DNA of 64,000 bases, from assembly GCA_964351855.1 (NCBI GenBank), contig CAYGQD010000007.1, positions 1-64,000 on the forward strand, written 5' to 3'. A program made the position numbers and the translations under genes. The notes below the pieces were generated by a model that saw only the letters and a program-made list of their open reading frames with translations, was not told the origin of the DNA and did not search any database. This DNA comes from JBCDHN01 sp964351855. GTDB taxonomy: Bacteria; Verrucomicrobiota; Verrucomicrobiia; Verrucomicrobiales; DEV007. Below are positions 1-6,392 of this stretch, in pieces. The stretch's first letter is position 1, and each line of letters opens with the position of its first letter.

Positions 1-12
1 GATAACTTTCAT
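1..12 (-). CDS. Start of a further cassette gene, cut by the window edge
   Basis: On the minus strand an ATG ends at base 12 and reads M-K-V-I before the window stops. It lies about 35 bases inside the cassette boundary defined by attC1, in the same orientation as the five complete cassette genes. Only four codons are visible, so this is no more than a position where the next cassette gene probably starts. The leader is longer than in the other cassettes, which lowers confidence. Confidence 0.25.
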
Positions 13-41
13 ATCATAAGAAACGCCTCGCTTCGCTTGGC

Positions 42-168
42 GCACAACGTCAAAGAGATGCCAGCCACTGCTGAGAGCGCACTCCCGACTTCGGGTTAAT
101 GGTTGAGATTCTCATCACGGTTTCGACTCCGGCGCGGCAGTGGCTTGATCATCCTCGTCTTGTTAGGC
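42..168 (-). repeat. attC site 1 (127 bp)
   Basis: Imperfect palindrome following the gene that ends at 184. On the minus strand it begins with the R'' heptamer GCCTAAC (168..162) followed by AAG, and ends with the R' heptamer GTTGTGC (48..42), with the crossover expected between G and TT. Inner arms GCCACTGC (64..71) and GCAGTGGC (137..144) pair. The central part closely resembles that of attC site 3. R'' does not pair perfectly with its own R' but is the exact complement of the R' at the start of its cassette (709..703), as expected of an inserted cassette. Confidence 0.85.
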
Positions 169-183
169 CCTATCCAGCAAGAT

Positions 184-690
184 TTAGGGGGCGCCAAACT
201 CAACATCGACCACAAGAACGTTACTTATCGTTTTAGGGTTTTCTGCATTTCTCTCGTTTAGCGGGATGAGGCTAATCTCAAAGCGGCGAGTGCCAGTGTG
301 GAACCTCGGCTCCACTACAAAAATCCTCCAAAGGCTCTTGCCGTCTTTTTCGTGGAATCCGTCGGCGATCAGAGTCTGCTTCTGCAAATTGTTATCAGGT
401 TCTTTCGGTCCAGACACAATTCGAACCACAAATGGAGTCGCATTCCCGTCAGGGTTTGCAGCAAAATCAAGCTCTCCCAAAAATGCTGGGCCGAGCGGTA
501 ATTTCTTGGGCAGGGGTTTACTTGGCCAAATAAAATAGGTTAATCCATCTTTGAAACAGCCGTCGGATTCTTCGTGATGCTCGTCTGGAATGGGAGCGAC
601 GAACTCTTTGGGGCTAATTGTCGGCGCTTTGTCTTCGGCGAAAAGGGGAGTGGCGATTAATGCCGCTAAAATTATTGAGGTGAGCTTCAT
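184..690 (-). CDS. Cassette gene: secreted protein of unknown function
   Basis: 168 residues when started at the ATG at 690, which opens a clear signal peptide (MKLTSIILAALIATPLFA, cleavage probably before EDK). A longer in-frame start at 786 would run through attC site 2 and is rejected. The mature part is a small mixed alpha/beta domain with no family I recognise. The start codon is 18 bases inside the cassette boundary, and the stop lies 15 bases before attC site 1. The gene therefore fills its cassette and has no promoter of its own, so it should depend on read-through from upstream. The upstream leader is A-rich without a Shine-Dalgarno sequence. Confidence 0.75.
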   Translation of the reverse strand: MKLTSIILAALIATPLFAEDKAPTISPKEFVAPIPDEHHEESDGCFKDGLTYFIWPSKPLPKKLPLGPAFLGELDFAANPDGNATPFVVRIVSGPKEPDNNLQKQTLIADGFHEKDGKSLWRIFVVEPRFHTGTRRFEISLIPLNERNAENPKTISNVLVVDVEFGAP

Positions 691-702
691 TCTTATTTCT
701 TG

Positions 703-827
703 GCCTAACGTTCGAGACCTGGTAGCCCGATCCGAGGGCGCTGTCTCGATTAGAGGGTAAGGATTCGAATCAGTGAAGTCAATCAACTCGCAACGGGATC
801 GGGCTTACCAGCGTCGGCTTGTTCTGC
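703..827 (-). repeat. attC site 2 (125 bp)
   Basis: Palindromic site between the cassette genes at 844..1485 and 184..690. Minus-strand R'' is GCAGAAC (827..821) and R' is GTTAGGC (709..703). Long inner arms (GGTAGCCCGATCC against GGATCGGGCTTACC) form a stem with one extra base, as in attC sites that are recognised as folded single strands. R'' is the exact complement of the R' that opens its cassette at 1500..1494 (GTTCTGC). Confidence 0.88.
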
Positions 828-843
828 CCGGTTTTTGTTGTGC

Positions 844-1485
844 TTACAGTCGTAGTGTTTTCCCGAGTTCGGGGAAGCATTCTTGCTGAATGGCGAATTC
901 CAAAACTTGCCACTCTTCCTCGTCATCTAATCGAGACAGTGCATCCGCTAGCTTTTTCTTGTTTCCGGTTCCCGATGTTAAGGGACTCGAAACCATCTTG
1001 TCCCAACTGCCACCAAATCCGGATCCCTGAAAGGCAGTCACACACGGAATACGCTGGCCAACTTTATTTGGCAGCGGTTTCAAGCTGCGACAGTCCTCCA
1101 TCTTGACTCCCCAGATCGGTTCCTTTGCTCCTCCACAGGCCATGTTCGCGAGGATCAATACTGTTGGTGGTCTTTGAGCAACCACGATTCCCGGGCACAA
1201 AACCGCATTCTGAAACTCGATTTTTCGGAGGCTGATGTAGCGCCAAATGGTGACGGCGATAAGAAGGGCGATTACCACCAAGATTGCTCCCACGATCTTC
1301 GACCAAAACGCGAGTAAAAGGCCACCAACCACAGCAAAAAAGAGACAGATTTTGAAAATGAGGTAGACCGTGGAATCTCGAAAAAGTAACCGAACCGGTT
1401 TCAACTTCACCTTCGGTGCCCGGCTGGAGAAAGTTCCACCGACTATATCTCCATCAATTACAATTGGGTCTTCGTTTTCGTCCAT
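844..1485 (-). CDS. Cassette gene: two-helix membrane protein of unknown function
   Basis: 213 residues. Two adjacent hydrophobic helices at about residues 42 to 62 and 66 to 85 form a hairpin anchor. A soluble C-terminal domain of about 125 residues follows. I see no catalytic motif and do not recognise the family. The start codon is 14 bases from the cassette boundary at 1499, with an A-tract leader directly before ATG. The stop is 17 bases before attC site 2. The gene has the same direction as all other cassette genes, so it is probably co-transcribed with them. Confidence 0.78.
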   Translation of the reverse strand: MDENEDPIVIDGDIVGGTFSSRAPKVKLKPVRLLFRDSTVYLIFKICLFFAVVGGLLLAFWSKIVGAILVVIALLIAVTIWRYISLRKIEFQNAVLCPGIVVAQRPPTVLILANMACGGAKEPIWGVKMEDCRSLKPLPNKVGQRIPCVTAFQGSGFGGSWDKMVSSPLTSGTGNKKKLADALSRLDDEEEWQVLEFAIQQECFPELGKTLRL

Positions 1486-1493
1486 TTTTTTTG

Positions 1494-1620
1494 GCAGAAC
1501 GTCAAAGCTGACCCAGACCTGACCGGAGGGAGAGCGTTGATCTCAGGTTAAGGGTTGAGTTTCTCATAGCGATTTCGACTCGCGCCGGGTCAGGTCTTGG
1601 TGTCCAGCGTCTTGTTAGCC
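1494..1620 (-). repeat. attC site 3 (127 bp)
   Basis: Minus-strand R'' is GGCTAAC (1620..1614) followed by AAGACG, and R' is GTTCTGC (1500..1494). Inner arms CAGACCTGACC and GGGTCAGGTCTTG pair. Length and central sequence match attC site 1 closely: both share the AACGTCAAAG block, a GGTTAA.GGTTGAG block, a TTCTCAT block and TTTCGACT, although the genes they serve are unrelated. The 3' end of the HIT-family cassette gene lies inside this site. Confidence 0.88.
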
Positions 1621-2120
1621 CCCATTTTGTCCCGCACCAGTTCGACGACTTCTTGAACGGACGGCCCGACAGTTTTGGGAGGGTTGTGACTCTCGCAAAA
1701 CTCTCTCCAAACATAAAGCGTCATCTCAGCGCCATCGAATGGAGCATCTGATCCTTCGTCGTAGTCGCCTGGCGTGTAAAACTCATGAAGCACGCGATAG
1801 CGATTATCAGCCACAAATGCATCTGCTACCCAGTCATAGATCGGAATCACATGAAAGTGAATCGAATGGCCTGCCATGTGCCCGTATCGTCCAACATAAA
1901 AGTGAGGAGGATCAAAAAGTTCGGTAAGAAACCTCTGCAACTTGGCGAGGTGAATCCCAAGCTCATGTAGAGCCGCTTCAGGTAGATCTGAAAGGGAATT
2001 GGTCTCCAACCGTGATGCAACCATGAAGTAGCCGGGCAGCGAGGAATCGACCCTGTGATTGATGGTCCAGTATTCCGTCTCGGCTACAACCAAGTCAGCA
2101 GGTGGTCGAAACGGCGACAT
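1590..2120 (-). CDS. Cassette gene: HIT-family protein (nucleotide hydrolase/transferase fold)
   Basis: 176 residues. The HIT signature is seen as H-S-I-H-F-H-V-I-P at about residues 87 to 95. The HFHVIP part corresponds to the end of the usual H-x-H-x-H motif whose histidine attacks the alpha-phosphate of a nucleotide; the first spacing is altered, so activity is not assured. HIT proteins hydrolyse or transfer nucleotidyl groups; the substrate here cannot be read. The last ten codons (from GANK onward) lie inside attC site 3, which is common for integron cassette genes. The start is 13 bases inside the cassette boundary. Confidence 0.75.
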   Translation of the reverse strand: MSPFRPPADLVVAETEYWTINHRVDSSLPGYFMVASRLETNSLSDLPEAALHELGIHLAKLQRFLTELFDPPHFYVGRYGHMAGHSIHFHVIPIYDWVADAFVADNRYRVLHEFYTPGDYDEGSDAPFDGAEMTLYVWREFCESHNPPKTVGPSVQEVVELVRDKMGANKTLDTKT

Positions 2121-2127
2121 TTCTTTG

Positions 2128-2199
2128 GGCTAACGTTCAAGGAGAGTTAGGTGATAGCCGAAGCGAAGCGGAGGGTAACACCTTACCTCCTTGTTCGAC
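2128..2199 (-). repeat. attC site 4 (72 bp)
   Basis: Short attC with minus-strand R'' GTCGAAC (2199..2193) and R' GTTAGCC (2134..2128). Inner arms GGAGAGTTAGGTG and CACCTTACCTCC pair. It follows the deaminase cassette gene. Unlike the other complete cassettes, its R'' is not the complement of the R' opening the cassette at 2612..2606 (GTTAGCC), so this cassette end has mutated or been rearranged. Confidence 0.82.
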
Positions 2200-2208
2200 T
2201 TTGCGATT

Positions 2209-2598
2209 TCAGACGCCATTGGTATCCAGCCAATGGTGCGGTAACAGGGTCGAAAGTTTGCACGTATTGTCATAATCAAGGATGATTTCAGTGTCTTTGT
2301 TTCGTGGATCGAGCAAGATCATCAGTTCGCGACATCTTCCGCATGGAGGAACGACCTGCTCGCGGAGAATGGCAACACATCGTGCGATGTGAGTATATCG
2401 GCTCTTCAGCATCTCGGCAATTGCGCTGTGTTCAGCACAAATCCCGCCTCCACATGTAATTTCGATGCTGATTCCAGTGAAGACTTCGCCTGACGCTGTC
2501 TCGATCGCCGCACTCACATTTCCCGCCGAATACTGACGACCCACGTCGAATTTTCCATTCACTTCTTTTGCATGTGCGATGAGTTCGGCAATGCTCAT
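2209..2598 (-). CDS. Cassette gene: cytidine deaminase-family protein (blasticidin-S-deaminase-like)
   Basis: 129 residues, the usual length of a small zinc-dependent cytidine deaminase. The zinc site is visible: C-A-E at about residues 54 to 56 (cysteine ligand and catalytic glutamate) and P-C-G-R-C-R at about 79 to 84 (two further cysteine ligands). The size and the PCGRCRE motif resemble both free cytidine deaminases and blasticidin-S deaminases. Which substrate it takes cannot be decided from sequence. A detoxifying role against an aminonucleoside would fit a mobile cassette, but that is inference. The start is 13 bases inside the cassette boundary; the stop is 10 bases before attC site 4. 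Confidence 0.82.
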   Translation of the reverse strand: MSIAELIAHAKEVNGKFDVGRQYSAGNVSAAIETASGEVFTGISIEITCGGGICAEHSAIAEMLKSRYTHIARCVAILREQVVPPCGRCRELMILLDPRNKDTEIILDYDNTCKLSTLLPHHWLDTNGV

Positions 2599-2605
2599 TT
2601 TCTCA

Positions 2606-2681
2606 GGCTAACGTTTGAGGACACGGAGGTGTGACTGGAGCGCAGCGGAAGAATCACCTTCCGTGATCCGACTTGTTAGCC
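2606..2681 (-). repeat. attC site 5 (76 bp)
   Basis: Short attC with minus-strand R'' GGCTAAC (2681..2675) followed by AAGTCGG, and R' GTTAGCC (2612..2606). Inner arms CACGGAGGTG and CACCTTCCGTG pair. The last codons and stop of the upstream cassette gene lie inside it. R'' is the exact complement of the R' that opens the cassette at 3089..3083. Confidence 0.85.
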
Positions 2682-3076
2682 TGTTGTTCGGTAGGGTTGC
2701 GTATAATGATGGTTCCTGGAGCGAATGTAATTTCATGAGGGACACCTCCCAATGCCTTTTCAAACGCTTCGAGAACTGATATCCGATCCGAATGTAGGGA
2801 TATCTCGGCATTAAGCACTGACTCCGAAAGCTGTAAATCTAAAATATGGTATTTCTGGACAGGGGGCGGTGGGTCAATCTGAATGTCGGTGCTCTTTACG
2901 TGAATAAAATGGAGTGCATCTTTAAGAGTCGTGGGAGGGTTTATTTCCAATCCAGTAGCCTGCACATTGTAAATGAATCGGATGATTTCGAATGGTGTTC
3001 TCTTCACTTTTTCCCGAGCTTGCAAACCCGTGACAATAGTGAGAAATAGGAGAAATCCTGTACAGAGATATTTCAT
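2654..3076 (-). CDS. Cassette gene: small secreted protein of unknown function
   Basis: 140 residues with a signal peptide (about residues 1 to 20, ending L-Q-A). The remainder has several short proline-rich turns (NPPTT, DPPPPV) and is otherwise alpha/beta. No family is recognised. The sequence from NKSDHGR to the stop is encoded by attC site 5. The start codon is 12 bases inside the boundary set by the core site at 3083..3089, so this is the first cassette of the array on this side. The leader is TAGAAA before ATG, with no Shine-Dalgarno sequence. Confidence 0.72.
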   Translation of the reverse strand: MKYLCTGFLLFLTIVTGLQAREKVKRTPFEIIRFIYNVQATGLEINPPTTLKDALHFIHVKSTDIQIDPPPPVQKYHILDLQLSESVLNAEISLHSDRISVLEAFEKALGGVPHEITFAPGTIIIRNPTEQQANKSDHGR

Positions 3077-3082
3077 TTTCTA

Positions 3083-3089
3083 GGCTAAC
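3083..3089 (-). other. Integron core site GTTAGCC opening the array (attI or decayed attC)
   Basis: The minus strand reads G-TTAGCC directly before the first cassette gene. No partner heptamer and no full palindrome follow upstream; only a weak CCTCTG (3110..3115) / CAGAGG (3149..3154) inverted repeat is seen. This is therefore either the integration site attI or the remnant of an attC whose other half has been lost. An attI would normally sit beside intI, which is not seen here. Confidence 0.6.
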
Positions 3090-3630
3090 ATCCTGTATTA
3101 ACAACGGTCCCTCTGCGGATATCGAAATCGCAAAGAGCGTACCTCGTCAGAGGAGATTGGGATTTTTCGGTATGGTAATTTCATATATTGATGAGAATTG
3201 ACCAGTGATTGAGTGATTGCAGACCTGCGGTACGGGATATTGATTGGTCAAAACCCTAGCAAGAACGTGCGCGGGCGGCAAGAGGTTTTCCGCGACCGGA
3301 ACCGGGTGGATATTGAAAGAGGCAAAGCGCGTGCCTCTGTGGTCGATACTCGCATGGTAACTGCATATTTTTCCGGCCCAACCCCATTCATGATGGGATT
3401 TTAAGCGAGTAGGTGGAAAACGCCGTCCCTCAATTTCTTACGTTTTTGTCCGAGGGTCTGGTCCGGCGATGTCGGACAGGAATGTCCAACCTACGTTCGC
3501 ACGACGCGTTTCATGCGGCGGGGTCAGATGGCTGCGGAGTGCGACGCAGACTCCCGATTCTTCATGTCCTTCATGCTCTTCATGGTAGGAAACCTTCGGA
3601 CCTTCTCCGGAAGACAGCTCCCCTCAAAAC
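3090..3630. other. Non-coding stretch beside the cassette array
   Basis: About 540 bases without a convincing gene. Open frames here are short and show no integrase motif or any conserved motif. The weak inverted repeat CCTCTG/CAGAGG lies at 3110..3154. If an integrase once drove this array, its gene has been deleted from the position where it would normally stand. Confidence 0.55.
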
Positions 3631-3688
3631 GTGGCGCGAGCGTCCGCTCGCGTTGCCGCTCCGAAACGCAAGCGGACGCTTGCGCCAC
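3631..3688. repeat. REP-like palindrome, copy 1
   Basis: Two 24-base arms (3631..3654 and 3665..3688) form a stem with two G-T type mismatches around a 10-base loop. The core GCGAGCGTCCGCT(C/T)GCG is shared with the palindrome at 6303..6369. It sits just downstream of the stop of the gene at 3706..4503, the usual place for repetitive extragenic palindromes, and may act on transcript ends. Confidence 0.7.
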
Positions 3689-3705
3689 GGGAACTGCTCT
3701 GCACC

Positions 3706-4503
3706 CTAAACCCGAATCGATCTGGCCAGGAGATACTCTGGGGAATCGGTGCCGTATTGGGCGCTGACGGCTTTTTTGATGGCTTTCTTGCGCTCTTTGA
3801 GACCAGCCTCTCCATCGTAGGCGGTGCGGCGCTTTCCTTGCTTTTGCTTCACGGCGGTTTCCAGGCCGTTGAGCGATTTATTCAGCCATTCCAGACTTTC
3901 GGCCAGGTGCTTCATGCTGAGGGCGCGGATGGCTTCGCGCTTGGGCCGTCCTTCTGGCAAGGCGGCGATGGCGGGCGGGATGTCTTCTCCTTCCGGTAGA
4001 TCCGCGCGCAGCTCCTCGGCGGGCGGTGCATAGTTATCCAGCTTTTTCAGGGCATCGACGAAGGCGTCCAGGTTATTCTCGATGTCTGCGTAACTCTGCT
4101 CGCCTTGTCGGCGCCGTTTGACGGTCGCGCCTTCTTCTTCCTCATCGGCTTCGGGCGGGGTCGGCTTACTCAGGCGGTTGCCCCGGATCTTATTCTTCAA
4201 GGATAAGAGGCGACCTTCCTGCATCTTCCAGCTGCCCGCACTTTCGACAAAATGGGAGACCCGCAGGACGCGCCGTTTCACCTCACTGGCCACTTCCTCG
4301 CGTTCTTCCGCCAGAGCGGAGTAGTCATAGAGCGCGCCCGCCGTTTCCATATTCAGGGAATCCAACTGGGAGAGGAAGCCATCGAATTCATCGGGCGAGA
4401 GGATGACGTCCGCCGGGTCAAAGTCCGGTTGGAAGGCGGCGATGGTGGAGTGAAGCTGACGGCCACGGTTGAGTCGATCAGCAAAGCTTTGTTCGGTAGG
4501 CAT
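3706..4503 (-). CDS. Charged helical protein of unknown function
   Basis: 265 residues, almost entirely helical and charged, with no signal peptide or membrane segment. An acidic run D-E-E-E-E-E (about residues 120 to 125) is followed by the basic patch K-R-R-R. The C-terminal part (about 205 to 265) reads as two long helices ending in a block A-Q-Y-G-T-D-S-P-E-Y, a pattern I associate with uncharacterised bacterial cytoplasmic proteins. Function unknown. It is transcribed alone, toward the REP-like palindrome. Confidence 0.7.
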   Translation of the reverse strand: MPTEQSFADRLNRGRQLHSTIAAFQPDFDPADVILSPDEFDGFLSQLDSLNMETAGALYDYSALAEEREEVASEVKRRVLRVSHFVESAGSWKMQEGRLLSLKNKIRGNRLSKPTPPEADEEEEGATVKRRRQGEQSYADIENNLDAFVDALKKLDNYAPPAEELRADLPEGEDIPPAIAALPEGRPKREAIRALSMKHLAESLEWLNKSLNGLETAVKQKQGKRRTAYDGEAGLKERKKAIKKAVSAQYGTDSPEYLLARSIRV

Positions 4504-4672
4504 TTTTCGAGACGAGGTGAAATTTGGGTAACCAACTTAATCTTCTGTAAAAATTAATTAATCGAGTTTCACGACTGTAAAGTGAAACTTCCCAGCTACG
4601 TCCGTTTAAGCTGATCAGTTCTGCCACGTCGAACCGGGGCTTCCCGCCCCTTACCGCCCCTTACCGCCTTCC

Positions 4673-5779
4673 ATGAAATCGACCTGCCTCCTTGTCCTTT
4701 GCGTTCTCCTCTTTTCCAACGCTCACGCCGAATCGCTTCGCGAGGAGCTGGACGCGGCCAAGGCCAAGTTTGGCGAGATCGCACCAGCTGAGCGCCGGGC
4801 GATGTATGAAGACGGGATCGATGCGGTGGCGGCCAGCGGGATTTATGGGGAGGCAATGAAGGTTGGTGATGTGGCTCCTGATTTCACGTTGACCAATACC
4901 ACGGGGGAATCCGTCACCCTCTCAACGTTGCTTGAGGCTGGCCCCGTGGTTCTGACGTGGTATCGCGGTGGCTGGTGCCCGTATTGCAACATCGCCCTGG
5001 CTGCCATGCAACGGCACCTTCCCCAGATTCACCGACGCGGCGCGCAACTGGTCGCCCTGACCCCGGAGCTGCCCGATCACACTCTCACCACGAAGGAAAA
5101 AGCGACGCTTCAGTTTCAGGTGCTTTCTGATGTGGGCAATTCTGTGGCGCGCGACTACGGGATCGTCTTCACGATGACGGACGGCGTGGCCGGGGCGATG
5201 CGCGAGCGCCACACCACTCATTTGCGCAATGGTGACGAGAGCGATGAGCTGCCTCTGGCCGCGACCTATGTGATCGACCGGGACGGAACCATCACCTACG
5301 CGTTTCTCGACGCTGACTACCGCAAACGAGCGGAACCGTCCCGGATCATCGACGCGCTGGATGCGATCGAGCACGGCATGATCGGCCAACACGCCGTCCT
5401 TCAATTCTGGGAAAACACCTGGAACCCGCCTTACGATCTGAGCCTTGTCGATCGACTGATGTCTGAGGATTTCGTGATCACCAGTGGCGGCCAAGACATC
5501 GAGGGACGGGAGGCGTTCAAGGCCTGGATCACCGCCTTCCAAAGCGAGATCAATGACCTCCGGATGACGAATCGCGAAATCTTCGCGAGTGCCGGGGGCG
5601 ACCGCATCGTCTCCCGCTGGATCGTCCACGGTCGCAACAACGGCCTCTTCGACACCGAACCGGATCAGCGCCCGGTCCGTTTCACCGGCGTTTCCGTATG
5701 GGAATGGAAGGACGGCAAGCTGACCCACAACTGGGTGGAGCGCAGTGCGTATGCGTTGTACCGGGAGTTGGGAGAGTAA
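4673..5779 (+). CDS. Secreted peroxiredoxin-like protein fused to a SnoaL/NTF2-like domain
   Basis: 368 residues. A signal peptide (about 1 to 19) is followed by an AhpC/TSA-type thioredoxin fold (about 65 to 235) with the active site W-C-P-Y-C at about 103 to 107. An NTF2/SnoaL-like domain of the nuclear-transport-factor cone fold follows (about 240 to 368, seen from the polyketide-cyclase-like pattern with F-x-W-E-W-K-D-G-K-L near the end). The first domain should reduce peroxides or disulfides outside the cytoplasm. The second usually binds a small hydrophobic ligand or is a small enzyme. The order of domains is seen; the joint function is unknown. It is preceded by a CCGCCCCTTA tandem repeat. 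Confidence 0.82.
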   Translation: MKSTCLLVLCVLLFSNAHAESLREELDAAKAKFGEIAPAERRAMYEDGIDAVAASGIYGEAMKVGDVAPDFTLTNTTGESVTLSTLLEAGPVVLTWYRGGWCPYCNIALAAMQRHLPQIHRRGAQLVALTPELPDHTLTTKEKATLQFQVLSDVGNSVARDYGIVFTMTDGVAGAMRERHTTHLRNGDESDELPLAATYVIDRDGTITYAFLDADYRKRAEPSRIIDALDAIEHGMIGQHAVLQFWENTWNPPYDLSLVDRLMSEDFVITSGGQDIEGREAFKAWITAFQSEINDLRMTNREIFASAGGDRIVSRWIVHGRNNGLFDTEPDQRPVRFTGVSVWEWKDGKLTHNWVERSAYALYRELGE

Positions 5780-5913
5780 GCGGATTCTTGCCGCCGGGTG
5801 AGGTTGGTTTAGAAGATGGGTGGGCTCCGTGGTCCGCCCTCAGTCCCCCACCCCCACATTTTCCGAAATTCGGCGATGGCATTTCTCTGAGAAATCCCCA
5901 TACTCGTCCTAAC

Positions 5914-6288
5914 ATGAGACGCTCAATTTTACCATTTCTTGTCCTCGCATTCGGATTCACGGCTTCCGCACAGGCTCAGGAGGGGCTCGCTTCCACGTTT
6001 GATCAGGTGGATACGGATAATGACGGAACGATCACGAAGGCAGAGTTCATCGCTTACCATTCGCTTCGGTTCGATGAGATTGTGGAAGAGCTGGATGCCG
6101 ATGGGGATCAAACGATCGCCATTTCAGAGCTAAATGCGGCGAGCTCGCCACGGATTTCTTCCCTTCGGCCTCCGATTTTTTCGAACAATGCCGAGGAAGC
6201 CCCTGCGGTGAAGCTGCGGAAGCGTGCCCCGGCAGGTGCTGGTGGCCCAACCGGTCCGACTTCCCGGCGCTACAAGGTGGAACGCTGA
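5914..6288 (+). CDS. Secreted EF-hand protein
   Basis: 124 residues starting at the ATG at 5914, which opens a signal peptide ending A-Q-A-Q. An upstream in-frame start at 5698 lies inside the preceding gene and is rejected. Two EF-hand calcium loops are visible: D-T-D-N-D-G-T-I (about residue 32) and D-A-D-G-D-Q-T-I (about residue 59), each with the following acidic residue. The C-terminal 45 residues are basic and rich in proline, alanine and glycine and look disordered. It probably binds calcium in the periplasm or outside the cell; partner unknown. Confidence 0.8.
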   Translation: MRRSILPFLVLAFGFTASAQAQEGLASTFDQVDTDNDGTITKAEFIAYHSLRFDEIVEELDADGDQTIAISELNAASSPRISSLRPPIFSNNAEEAPAVKLRKRAPAGAGGPTGPTSRRYKVER

Positions 6289-6302
6289 GACGCGATCTGC
6301 GA

Positions 6303-6369
6303 CCGTGGCGCGAGCGTGGCGCGAGCGTCCGCTTGCGTTGCCCTTCTGAATCGCGAGCGGACGCTCGCG
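6303..6369. repeat. REP-like palindrome, copy 2
   Basis: Arms at 6320..6337 and 6352..6369 pair with one G-T position around a 14-base loop. The left flank carries a direct repeat of the 11-mer GTGGCGCGAGC. The stem core is the same as in copy 1 at 3631..3688. It lies between two convergent gene ends (stops at 6288 and 6393), consistent with an extragenic palindrome that may also stop transcription. Confidence 0.7.
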
Positions 6370-6392
6370 GTACATCTGGTTTGAACGCCAAG

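Larger units (their letters stand above)
42..3089 (-). mobile_element. Integron gene cassette array without integrase (CALIN-type)
   Basis: Five complete cassettes lie head to tail on the minus strand: about 3088..2612, 2611..2134, 2133..1500, 1499..709 and 708..48. Each holds one gene followed by its attC. For four of five cassettes the first-boundary R' heptamer is the exact complement of the R'' heptamer at the far end of the same cassette, although the two halves inside a single attC often do not match. That pattern arises when a tyrosine recombinase inserts circular cassettes. No recombinase gene is visible between 3090 and 3705, and the left side is cut. All genes point away from the 3089 end. 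Confidence 0.85.

Noticed and set aside
3213..3709. Short plus-strand frames next to the cassette array
   Set aside because: No integrase motifs, unusual composition, and overlap with a palindrome; not genes.
4922..5728. 268-codon minus-strand frame
   Set aside because: It lies entirely antisense to the peroxiredoxin fusion gene and shows only reading-frame bias of GC-rich DNA.
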